From contig JABDBR010000004.1 of the NCBI GenBank assembly GCA_013288545.1, forward strand, positions 33,834 through 66,644: DNA of 32,811 nt, read 5' to 3'. This DNA comes from Nitrososphaerota archaeon (GTDB lineage Archaea; Thermoproteota; Nitrososphaeria; Nitrososphaerales; Nitrosopumilaceae). Made by a program: the position numbers and the translations under genes. This document shows, one piece after another, positions 19,362-27,677 of the stretch. Below the pieces are notes generated by a model. It was given only the letters and a program-made list of their open reading frames with translations. It made no database searches and was not told the origin of the DNA. Positions within the stretch are counted from its first letter, which is position 1, and each line of letters begins with the position of its first letter.

Positions 19362-20908
19362 GTCTGTTCCCTTAGGAACTGTAAAAGATAGTATGCTCCA
19401 CCTGCACCCTTGCCAGATATTCCAGATTCTTTCCACCCTACAAATGGCTGTGCCCCAACCATTGCACCGGTAGTAGCACTGGCTGCCCTATTGGCATAAG
19501 TAACACCTGCTTCAATTTTTTCAAAAAATTTCTCAACCTCATTTTTGTCCTGGCTGAAGACTCCTGCTGTCAATCCATAATTGCTCTTGTTTGCTAAAGC
19601 AAGTGCTTCGTCAAAGTTCTCAAATTCTTCGATGCAAAGAAATGGTAGAAACAACTCTTCGCGTATCAATTCATGATCTTTTGGAAGATTTGCAACAATT
19701 GTGGGCATGACAAAATTTCCATCCATATGTTGTCCATCAGAGACAAGTGAGCCTCCACAAAGTATCTTGCCATCTTTTTTTGCAACATCTGACGCTTTTT
19801 GAAATTTTTTTACCGCTTCATCATTTATGACAGGTCCAATGTAGGTATCTTTTTCCCATGGTTTTCCAATTTTTAATGCCACAGTCTTTGCAACAAGTCT
19901 TTCCAGAAACTTGTTTGCAATAGATTTTTGAACATAGACTCGTGAACAGGCACTACACTTTTGTCCACTAAAGCCAAATGCTGCCCTCAATACACCATCT
20001 GATGCTTTTTCAATGTCAGACGATGCTGAGATTATGGCTGGGTTTTTCCCTCCCATCTCAGAAATAAACGGTCTAGGCCTGCTTGTTACAAATGTGGAAT
20101 ATCCTGTCATGCCAACCTCTTTTGAGCCAGTAAATGCGATACCGTCAACTAGATGGCTTTCAAGTATTGTTTTTCCAACTATTCTTCCAGCACCTGTCAC
20201 AAAGTTTACTGCGGCAGGGGGAAGTTTGTGGTATATTGATTCAACAAACTTGAATCCAGAGATTGGTGCGTCACTTGAAGGCTTTAGCACAGCAGTGTTT
20301 CCAGTAATCAGAGCCCCCGAAGTCATCCCTATTGCAATAGCAGATGGAAAGTTAAATGGAGAGATTATTCCCCATACCCCATATGGTTTTAGTACACTTT
20401 TTGTCTTTTCATTTGGAGAAGCGCTTTTGGTATCCTTTGAAAATCCTTCGTTTATCTCAAGTTGTTCGGCATAAAATCGCATAAAGTCTATTGACTCGTC
20501 TAGATCCCCCATTGCTTCTAGTCGGTTCTTTCCGTTTTCAAAGCTCATGATTGCGGCAAGATTGAATTTATTTTGAGAAAAAACATCTGCAATTTCTCGA
20601 AATATTTGAACTCTTTTTTGGTATGGTACAAGAGACCATTTGGAAAACGATTCCTTTGCAGTATCGATTGCATGTAGTGTGTCTTCCTCTGTGGCTATCG
20701 GAAAGTTTCCAAGTATCAGATTTTTGTCAGCAGGAGATCTAACTTGAAACTCATTATTAGAAAAGATCTCTTTTCCGCCAATTATCATCGGGTATCTTTT
20801 GCCAAAGTCTTTTTGCACTTGGTCTACAGCATTGTCAAATTTTTTATGAAATTCATCAGTGGAATTGTTTTCTACGAATCGTCCCCAGGTTCTCTCGTTT
20901 TCAAACAT
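19343..20908 (-). CDS. 1-pyrroline-5-carboxylate dehydrogenase (ALDH superfamily)
   Basis: 521 residues from the ATG at 20908. An upstream ATG at 20932 is possible, but CTAATTATGC (minus, about 20930-20938) sits 26 nt before the shorter start. Aldehyde dehydrogenase motifs include GVWGIISPFNFPSAIAIGMT, ITGNTAVLKPSSDAP, FTGSKEVG, the base Glu in SEMGGKNPAII and catalytic Cys in FSGQKCSACSR; the C-terminus has VGWKESGISGKGAGG. It oxidises glutamate semialdehyde to glutamate. Pairing with proline dehydrogenase and the long N-terminus typical of P5CDH support this substrate over other aldehydes. Confidence 0.92.
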   Translation of the reverse strand: MFENERTWGRFVENNSTDEFHKKFDNAVDQVQKDFGKRYPMIIGGKEIFSNNEFQVRSPADKNLILGNFPIATEEDTLHAIDTAKESFSKWSLVPYQKRVQIFREIADVFSQNKFNLAAIMSFENGKNRLEAMGDLDESIDFMRFYAEQLEINEGFSKDTKSASPNEKTKSVLKPYGVWGIISPFNFPSAIAIGMTSGALITGNTAVLKPSSDAPISGFKFVESIYHKLPPAAVNFVTGAGRIVGKTILESHLVDGIAFTGSKEVGMTGYSTFVTSRPRPFISEMGGKNPAIISASSDIEKASDGVLRAAFGFSGQKCSACSRVYVQKSIANKFLERLVAKTVALKIGKPWEKDTYIGPVINDEAVKKFQKASDVAKKDGKILCGGSLVSDGQHMDGNFVMPTIVANLPKDHELIREELFLPFLCIEEFENFDEALALANKSNYGLTAGVFSQDKNEVEKFFEKIEAGVTYANRAASATTGAMVGAQPFVGWKESGISGKGAGGAYYLLQFLREQTQTRCE

Positions 20909-21023
20909 GATTGTATCACGATGAACCTGCATAATTAGTTAGCTGGGTGTTGATTTTCTGTTAGCTGTTAGACAAATCTGTTTCAAACGAGAAACATTTT
21001 ATCTCTGCAGGCAAAGGTGTTTT

Positions 21024-21863
21024 ATGCTCAATACAGTATATCGTGATGCCATAAAGAAACGAGATGAGGCACGGTCCATCTTCAAGGGAGAGAAATTTGA
21101 TCAAATAATCAAGACAGCCAAGGAAAACTGGGTTGAGTATAGCCCTCAGAAAAAAGATGCCGAGATTGCAGGTATAGATAGTAGTTATAACAGCACAAAG
21201 TTTCAAGGGCTAGAATTATGGGTAGTCACAGGCGTGTCTGTGAAATCAGACGGTCAAATAATATCAGAAAGCCATAACCAGGGACTAGGACAGCCTTCAC
21301 CTGAACTTGAGACGCAGGCAAGCAAGATGGAGGTGGATGCCTGTATCAATTCTATTGACAAGGCAGACTTGGTGATATTGGATGGCTCGCTTTACTCACA
21401 GTTTCTTACAAGACAGACATCGCTTGGAAATTCCATTACATTGGCAATAAAAAAGAGGAACAATGTAATTTTCATATCAAAGACATCATCAGCAAGAAAA
21501 CAATTTGAAAAACTCGGTTCCATGGCAGGAGATATTTTCTATTATAACCATGCAATAAAAACACCAGGCTTTAGCAAGATATTTGTAGATTCTAGTCTAG
21601 GGCCAGGCAAAGTAGTATCATATGTTTATGCAAGGCTCAGAGATTCTACTCCATTGATCAAAATAGAACTCTTAGGCTCAAACCACATGGAAGATGAAAT
21701 AAAATCACTCCTTGACATGATAACAAAAAACAGCGTAGGCGGATATCCATATTCATTGAAACTCGCACATGAAAACTGCAAGATATCTAATTCAGATCTT
21801 GCAAGACTTGTTAGTCTATATGGACTTGGAAACGAGATTGGTTCAAGAGAGGTATTGAGTTGA
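21024..21863 (+). CDS. nurA: NurA 5'-3' nuclease
   Basis: 279 residues. The RNase H-like NurA active site is seen as D52 in AGIDSSY and D120 in LVILDGSLY, with a C-terminal YSLKLAHENCKIS segment. NurA works as a dimer on the HerA hexamer to resect double-strand break ends. It is the first gene of nurA-herA-mre11-rad50. The start ATG lies about 24 nt after CATTTTATCTC, a TATA-like element. The upstream gap to the divergent P5CDH gene carries GTTAGCTG twice (20938 and 20960, 22 bp apart) and GTTTC...GAAAC (20980-20995). It overlaps herA by 4 nt. Confidence 0.93.
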   Translation: MLNTVYRDAIKKRDEARSIFKGEKFDQIIKTAKENWVEYSPQKKDAEIAGIDSSYNSTKFQGLELWVVTGVSVKSDGQIISESHNQGLGQPSPELETQASKMEVDACINSIDKADLVILDGSLYSQFLTRQTSLGNSITLAIKKRNNVIFISKTSSARKQFEKLGSMAGDIFYYNHAIKTPGFSKIFVDSSLGPGKVVSYVYARLRDSTPLIKIELLGSNHMEDEIKSLLDMITKNSVGGYPYSLKLAHENCKISNSDLARLVSLYGLGNEIGSREVLS

Positions 21864-23380
21864 CAATTGGTGTAGTAATCGGAGAGTCAAGACCCACTGA
21901 TGTAACCGCCCAATCATCAAAACCACTTTCAGTTGGAGAATACGTAATAATTGATTCGCAGGACGGACAGATTTTAGGCCTTGTTGAAAAATCAATCATA
22001 TCAAGTGAGGCATTAACTGATGTCAGAAATTTTGATGAAGCCGTAGAAAGCAGGGAAGTTGCAGATATCAATTCTAGAGATAAAAATTACAAGGTAAAAA
22101 TTGGAATACTGGGTTTTTTGGACAAACTGCAAAAGGGTCAGATGATTTTGCCTGCAGTGCCACCCTTACCAGGTACTTCAATCCTTGAAGCAACGCAAAA
22201 AGATCTAGGTGTGATATTTGGACCAATAACAGAAGAATGGGTTAGGATTGGTTCGCTTTTAAGAAATTCAAGCATCGAGGCCAAGATAAACATCAACAAG
22301 ATTGTATCAAGACACTTGGCCATACTTGCAATGACAGGCATGGGAAAAAGCAATCTTGTGTCTTTAATTGCAAGACATGTGGCATCATTGAACGGTACCC
22401 TAATTATTTTTGATTATCACAATGATTATGAAAATCTGGATGTTCCAAAAATGAATTACATGTTGGCAAAGATAAATCCCAGACTATTGCCCGCTGACAA
22501 GCTAGCAGAAGTAATTGAGCTAAGAGAAAATGCAGACAAGCAGCAAAGAGCATTACGTGAGTCTTTTACAGAATCAGTAAAGCAGTCAAAGGACTTCTGG
22601 CAAGCCCTAGAAGAGAGCGCCGCATCTTTTGGGCGTACCACCAAGGGTTATGCAGACAGTGCAAGCAGAGTACTGGACAAGATAGATGATGCAAAGCATA
22701 GATTTTCAGACATACTAGACCCAGATTGTGGAGATCCAGTAGATCTCATCAAAGAAGGCAGAGTCAATGTACTGAACATATCAGAACTCAGTGAAAGACA
22801 GGCAAACGCTGGGCTTGCATACTATTTACAAGAATTATTACAACACAGAAAAGATGCAGTCTGGGAAAGAAAGGGAAAATCATCAGGTAAGAGAAGCAAC
22901 AAGTTCCTTGCACCTATATTTGTCATAATAGAAGAAGCCCATGTCTTTATTCCAAAAGGCGAGCACACCGATACAAAATACTGGGCATCAAAGGTGGCAC
23001 GAGAGGGCCGTAAATTTGGAATTGGTTTAGGAGTTGTTTCACAAAGACCAAGAAATATCGATCCTAACGTACTAAGCCAAATGGGTTCGCTTGCAATAAT
23101 GAAGATAGTTCAAGACGATGATCAGCAACAGATTGCATCTGCAGCAGAGTCACTAAGCAAGGATCTGCTCTCACAACTTTCATCTTTGAATATTGGTGAT
23201 GCTGTTTTGATTGGGCAGTGGGTGAATCTTCCATCAATTGTACATGTAGACGAGGTCAAGAGCAAGAAATCAGGCTCGGACTTGAATGCAGTATCAGAAT
23301 GGAACCAGACTGACAAATTCAAACAAGTTGCAAAGGAATCAACCAAGTCAATGATTCAAAAAGACTTGTTACTTGATTGA
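21860..23380 (+). CDS. herA: HerA bipolar DNA translocase/helicase
   Basis: 506 residues from a TTG overlapping the nurA stop. The N-terminal HAS barrel (IGVVIGES ... VGEYVIID, about 3-100) is followed by an FtsK/HerA RecA-like core with Walker A LAMTGMGKSNLVSL (about 156-169), a Walker B IFVIIEEAHVFIP (about 350) and the arginine/sensor region EGRKFGIGLGVVSQRPRNID. HerA hexamers drive DNA through the NurA nuclease. Gene order and overlap with nurA and mre11 are as in other archaea. Confidence 0.95.
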   Translation: MTIGVVIGESRPTDVTAQSSKPLSVGEYVIIDSQDGQILGLVEKSIISSEALTDVRNFDEAVESREVADINSRDKNYKVKIGILGFLDKLQKGQMILPAVPPLPGTSILEATQKDLGVIFGPITEEWVRIGSLLRNSSIEAKININKIVSRHLAILAMTGMGKSNLVSLIARHVASLNGTLIIFDYHNDYENLDVPKMNYMLAKINPRLLPADKLAEVIELRENADKQQRALRESFTESVKQSKDFWQALEESAASFGRTTKGYADSASRVLDKIDDAKHRFSDILDPDCGDPVDLIKEGRVNVLNISELSERQANAGLAYYLQELLQHRKDAVWERKGKSSGKRSNKFLAPIFVIIEEAHVFIPKGEHTDTKYWASKVAREGRKFGIGLGVVSQRPRNIDPNVLSQMGSLAIMKIVQDDDQQQIASAAESLSKDLLSQLSSLNIGDAVLIGQWVNLPSIVHVDEVKSKKSGSDLNAVSEWNQTDKFKQVAKESTKSMIQKDLLLD

Positions 23381-23381
23381 G

Positions 23382-24536
23382 ATGATCTTTTCACATATTT
23401 CTGACACTCATTTGGGTTTTGTACAGTATCATTCAGAGGAACGTGAAAATGACATATACGCGGCATTTGACCAGGCAATTGACGTATCAATAAAAGACCA
23501 TGTTGATTTTGTCATACATTCTGGGGACATATTTCATGTTCCAAATCCAAGTGGAAAGGCAATTGTTGTTTTGGCAAATGCCCTAAAACGCCTAAAGCAA
23601 AACAATATCGATTCTTTTTTTATTCTCGGCGATCATGACATTAGTAGGATAAGGGCAACACCTGTTCCTTTTGTATACAACAATCTAGAGTTTTCAAAAT
23701 ATATCGGAAATGGAAAACCATTTGTTTACAAGGATGTTTTTATCGCAGGATTTGACAAACGCAGAAAAGCAGAGATCGAATCATTTGAAGAAGATTTCTC
23801 AAGAGTAGATGCAGAAGCCAAGAAACATCAAGGACATAAGATCCTAGTTTTGCACCAAGGAATTACTGAAATCAACAAGTTTGCAGGAGAGATAAATTCA
23901 GTGGATCTCCCAAAGAATTTCACATATTATGCCATGGGTCATCTTCACGAGCAAGAGCTAAAGCATTTTTCGCACTTAGGTGGCCCACTTGCATATCCTG
24001 GGTCAATTGAACTCACATCAAGTGAGGGAATAAAAGAAACGCAAAAGGGGTTTTACCAAGTAGACATTTCAAATCCTGAACCATCCCCAACATGGATAAA
24101 ACTTGACACGCGACCCCAATTTTCTTTCAAGACTTCGATGGACAACATTTCAAGTGAGGTAGATGCAATTTCTGAGAAGATCAAACTACTTGCGAAAAAA
24201 CCTGTAATAGAGCTAAAAATTACAGGTGAAACTATAGAGCCTAGCCTAGTACAAGCACAGATTTCCAAGTTGTCAGACCTTGTGCTACGTTGCTTTTGGA
24301 GACATGTATCCACTGAGCAATCAAGCGGATCTGTCTTCATTGATAGACCATTGAAGATAGAAGATGAGATGTATCGAATTGCAAAAGAGATACTGGGCTC
24401 TACAGACATGGCAAATTTTGCAATAAATGAGCTCTTGCCATTATTATCAAATGGTAGTACTAATGAAGCAAGCCAAGCAGTTGTAGATAATTTTGCAAGA
24501 TTCAAAAAAGGAGTAGAACATGCTGCAATCAGTTGA
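23382..24536 (+). CDS. mre11: Mre11 nuclease, with GDHD in place of GNHD
   Basis: 384 residues from ATG 23382 (a TTG at 23373 would overlap herA by 8 nt). Calcineurin-type phosphoesterase motifs: SHISDTHLGF (D8, H10), HSGDIFH (D49), ILGDHDIS (84-86 region), LHQGITE and YAMGHLHE, followed by a capping domain. With this start the numbering matches Pyrococcus Mre11, whose metal ligand N84 is Asp here; catalytic H85 is retained. Mre11 with Rad50 opens and trims DNA ends for HerA-NurA. The 3' end overlaps rad50 by 17 nt. Confidence 0.95.
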   Translation: MIFSHISDTHLGFVQYHSEERENDIYAAFDQAIDVSIKDHVDFVIHSGDIFHVPNPSGKAIVVLANALKRLKQNNIDSFFILGDHDISRIRATPVPFVYNNLEFSKYIGNGKPFVYKDVFIAGFDKRRKAEIESFEEDFSRVDAEAKKHQGHKILVLHQGITEINKFAGEINSVDLPKNFTYYAMGHLHEQELKHFSHLGGPLAYPGSIELTSSEGIKETQKGFYQVDISNPEPSPTWIKLDTRPQFSFKTSMDNISSEVDAISEKIKLLAKKPVIELKITGETIEPSLVQAQISKLSDLVLRCFWRHVSTEQSSGSVFIDRPLKIEDEMYRIAKEILGSTDMANFAINELLPLLSNGSTNEASQAVVDNFARFKKGVEHAAIS

Positions 24537-26595
24537 GATAGAAAATTTCCTGTCTCATAAAAATACAAAATTAACATTTGACAGAGGGGTAACAGTATTT
24601 GTAGGACAGAATGGTGCCGGAAAATCAAGCATCATAGATGCAATAACATTTGCGTTGTTTGGAGAGCACATAAGAAAATCAACAAAGGGACTTTTGCGCA
24701 GAGGAAGTAACCAGTCATATGCCAAAGTAGAATTTTCCATAGGAAATAGGCAGTTTGAGGCAGTGCGCAAAATAGACTCCAAGGGAACAGTCGGAGCTGT
24801 ATTACACGAAAAGATCAACGGTGAATTAATTCAACTTGCAGCAGGAGAACGAAGGCAGTTTGGAGAATCCATGACAAAGACAATCGAATCCCTCATAGGA
24901 CTAGACTTTGAGAAACTCAAAGTTGCATCCATTGTACAACAAGGCGAACTACAGACAATAATTGAGGCAGATCCCAAAAAATTCAAGGAACTAGTCAATG
25001 CAATGATTGGCATAGACAAGCTTGACATGGCTTTTGAATCAATGAAAAAAACAATTGATGCTTTCAGAGTCACTGTCAAATCTAGATTAGGTTACGATGA
25101 CACCAGTATTGATGCATTACAAAATAAAATTGATACCCTGTTAAAAGAAATCACAACTTTAGAGCCACAAAAAAAGAGGCTCGAGTCAGACAAGTTATCT
25201 CAGGAGCATGAATTTTTTGTGCTACAGCAAAATATCGAATCAGAGATACCAAAGGAACTAAAGATAAAGGAATTAGAAAGCAAAAAAGAAGATCTTCTCA
25301 GATACCTGAGAAACTCCATAGTTTCAATGAAGCGAGAACTAGCAGAAAAAGAGAGAAAGTTTGCAGAATGCACAAACAGTTTGTCCGTTTTATCTCTCAA
25401 GTCACAAGTTGAATCAGACGTAAAACATGCACAGTTAGAAATTGACAGAATCAGTGCAGAATCAAAAAAAATAGTAGAAGAGATGGCAACCATACGAAGC
25501 CAGCAAGATATTGCAAACAGGTTGCACCTAATAGATGGCAAATGTCCTGTCTGCGACTCTACGGTGGACAAGCTCAATCCATTATTTGATGAAAAGTACA
25601 TTACATCAGAACTTGAAACATTAAAGAAAAAAACAGAACTTTTGGCAAAGGATAACATCACGATTCAAAACAAGAAAAAAGAACTTGACATGAAACTACA
25701 ACAAATCATAAAAGCAGAGGGGGTCTTGTCCTTGAACAATATCAAAAGTCCAGATGACTTGACAAAGCTTGAAGATGAGATATCAAAATTGCAGGTAAAT
25801 ACCAAAGACATACCTCTTGAGATAAGCACTGGGAACATGGTGCAATATGCAATTGACGAATATTCCACTGATGTTACAAAATCAATATCTGTTCTAGTTC
25901 AAGAGACCCAAGGTTTTGATGTCAATAATTTTAGAAATCTAAAATCAAAACTGGAACAACAAAGAAGAGTCCTCAGTACACTAGATCAAGACATTGGAGC
26001 AGTAAATACAAAATTAAGTTTACACAAAGACGAGTCTGAGAAAATTTCCCTTGTGCTACTAGAACTACAAGATGTAAAACAGTATGTCTCAAGTCTTGAA
26101 ACAATACGCAGCCAGATTTACAATAGAGACGGACCCGTTGCCACAAGCCTTCGCTCTTGGGCTTTGGGTATGATATCACAAAAGGCTTCAGAGTATCTTT
26201 CAACATTTAATGTAAAAATTCAGAGAATCACACTAGAAGACAAGTCAAGAGATATTGGAATCACATGTTACTCTGGAAATTCAGAGTTGGATCTAGAATC
26301 ATTGAGCGGTGGAGAAAAAGTCAGTGTAGCACTTGCACTACGGCTTGGAATGGCTCATTTCATGGGATCATCAAATTTGAATTTCATCATTCTTGACGAG
26401 CCAACTACTCACTTGGACCAAGAGAGAAGAAAATCTCTGGTAAATGTGCTTACGCAGGCATTTGAGTCAAACATTGATGCAATTTCCCAATTTATCATCA
26501 TCACACATGATTCAGAGATATTTGAAAATTCTAACATTGATGCAATCTATGACTTCAAGTCAACTCCAGAAGGAACTGTAGTTACGCCAATCTAG
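24520..26595 (+). CDS. rad50: Rad50 SMC-like ATPase
   Basis: 691 residues. Walker A GQNGAGKSS (29-37), Q-loop VQQGELQ (about 147), two coiled-coil arms around a zinc hook CPVC (about 341-344, GKCPVCDSTVD), ABC signature LSGGEKVSVALALR and Walker B FIILDEPTTHLD. It tethers and gates DNA ends for Mre11. The arms, about 160-190 residues each, are shorter than in Pyrococcus Rad50 (882 residues in total). It overlaps mre11 by 17 nt and the convergent HEAT gene by 4 nt. Confidence 0.95.
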   Translation: MLQSVEIENFLSHKNTKLTFDRGVTVFVGQNGAGKSSIIDAITFALFGEHIRKSTKGLLRRGSNQSYAKVEFSIGNRQFEAVRKIDSKGTVGAVLHEKINGELIQLAAGERRQFGESMTKTIESLIGLDFEKLKVASIVQQGELQTIIEADPKKFKELVNAMIGIDKLDMAFESMKKTIDAFRVTVKSRLGYDDTSIDALQNKIDTLLKEITTLEPQKKRLESDKLSQEHEFFVLQQNIESEIPKELKIKELESKKEDLLRYLRNSIVSMKRELAEKERKFAECTNSLSVLSLKSQVESDVKHAQLEIDRISAESKKIVEEMATIRSQQDIANRLHLIDGKCPVCDSTVDKLNPLFDEKYITSELETLKKKTELLAKDNITIQNKKKELDMKLQQIIKAEGVLSLNNIKSPDDLTKLEDEISKLQVNTKDIPLEISTGNMVQYAIDEYSTDVTKSISVLVQETQGFDVNNFRNLKSKLEQQRRVLSTLDQDIGAVNTKLSLHKDESEKISLVLLELQDVKQYVSSLETIRSQIYNRDGPVATSLRSWALGMISQKASEYLSTFNVKIQRITLEDKSRDIGITCYSGNSELDLESLSGGEKVSVALALRLGMAHFMGSSNLNFIILDEPTTHLDQERRKSLVNVLTQAFESNIDAISQFIIITHDSEIFENSNIDAIYDFKSTPEGTVVTPI

Positions 26596-27086
26596 CCGCC
26601 AGTCATCTTGGCAAACTTTTCATTCTTGCACAAGCTTTCCATGAATTTTAGGTTTGACAGTGCAACTACTGCAGAATCTCGTACTTGTTCGCTTGAATCT
26701 TCCAAGGCTTTTTGCAATGTCTCTTTGGCATCCTGAGAGCCAATCACCCCTAGTGCAACAGCTGCTTCATGTCTTACAAACAAGCTAGGATCGTTTCTTG
26801 TTGCATCCTCGAGGGGTTTTATGCCACTTCGAAGGCACATCTGTCCAAGCGAGAAGGCAGCCTCATGTCGCACCAATTCATTAGAATCATTTTTGAGCAC
26901 ACTTGCAACATGTGGAACAACATCTTCTCCCCCCATATCTACAAGAATGCAGACTGCTCTACATCTTATTACAAAATCGTTGTCAGTCAGTAGGCCAACA
27001 AAGTATTCCTTGTCTTTTTTTTCATACTTTTCTTCCATTTCGGATAAAAGCTCAAGACGATTTGTTGGAATGACTTCCATGCCCAT
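26592..27086 (-). CDS. HEAT-repeat protein with two His-Glu motifs, resembling half of deoxyhypusine hydroxylase
   Basis: 164 residues: a short charged N-terminus and about four HEAT/PBS-lyase-type repeats. Two consecutive repeats carry His-Glu pairs, H74-E75 in LVRHEAAFSLGQM and H106-E107 in FVRHEAAVALGVIG, 32 residues apart. Eukaryotic deoxyhypusine hydroxylase has four such pairs, two per half and about 33 apart, binding a di-iron centre, and its repeats read similarly (KHELAYCLGQM and VRHEAGEALGAIG as I recall them). A half-size protein could form the site as a dimer. Plain HEAT scaffolds can also show VRHEAA, so this is a hypothesis. CTAAATAT (minus, 27101-27108) favours ATG 27080 over 27086. 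Confidence 0.75.
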   Translation of the reverse strand: MGMEVIPTNRLELLSEMEEKYEKKDKEYFVGLLTDNDFVIRCRAVCILVDMGGEDVVPHVASVLKNDSNELVRHEAAFSLGQMCLRSGIKPLEDATRNDPSLFVRHEAAVALGVIGSQDAKETLQKALEDSSEQVRDSAVVALSNLKFMESLCKNEKFAKMTGG

Positions 27087-27148
27087 GATTTTATCATCGA
27101 ATATTTAGGCGTTATTAACAAGCCCTTGATGCAAAATATTTAATTTTT

Positions 27149-27595
27149 TTATAGGACCGGATTTGATTTGACTAGCCTGGATTGCAAGACCAGATTATTT
27201 TTTTGGAAGTGATCTCTTATGGCATCTTCTGACACTAGTAACTTGTCAGTATACAGATAGACATCACCTGTGAACCTAAAAATATGAATGTCCGGCATTT
27301 TTTTCTCTAGTGTAGAGTCAGTCTCACCAGTTTTTCGTATCTGTGATAGAAATTTTTCCACTAGGTCAGGAATCTGGACATATTCACTGCTCAATTCAGG
27401 AACAATGATTCCAACATGTTGAGATTTTTCAGCATTATTTACAATCGCAATCATGCGAAATTTCTTTGTATTTTTTACTTCTCCGGTTTTCTTGTCCGTG
27501 AGAGCAAATTCCCAGTCAGTATGAACTGTAGGGCATTGAGAAAACTCGCTTTGTATCTTAGACATTGCAGCTTCAAAGACATCTAGCTTTTTCAA
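27149..27595 (-). CDS. Hypothetical protein
   Basis: 148 residues, mixed alpha/beta, no signal peptide or membrane helix, a single Cys (C21). It contains an antiparallel-looking stretch (KKFRMIAIVNNAEKSQHVGI and IVPELSSEY) and an amphipathic helix with VEKFLSQIRK. I recognise no family or catalytic motif. It stands alone between the HEAT gene (62 nt) and the MFS gene (82 nt), all on the minus strand. It is real by length, codon use and neighbours; function unknown. Confidence 0.65.
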   Translation of the reverse strand: MKKLDVFEAAMSKIQSEFSQCPTVHTDWEFALTDKKTGEVKNTKKFRMIAIVNNAEKSQHVGIIVPELSSEYVQIPDLVEKFLSQIRKTGETDSTLEKKMPDIHIFRFTGDVYLYTDKLLVSEDAIRDHFQKNNLVLQSRLVKSNPVL

Positions 27596-27677
27596 TTATA
27601 TCTAAAAATAGTGACAAAAAATGAGGCCTTTATGTCTAGTGCTTATCATATAGAATAGAGTTACAAGAAAACCAGTA

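Noticed and set aside
24053-24628. Minus-strand open frame (191 codons) across the mre11-rad50 junction
   Set aside because: Both plus-strand genes are certain by motif; the antisense translation has no family features.
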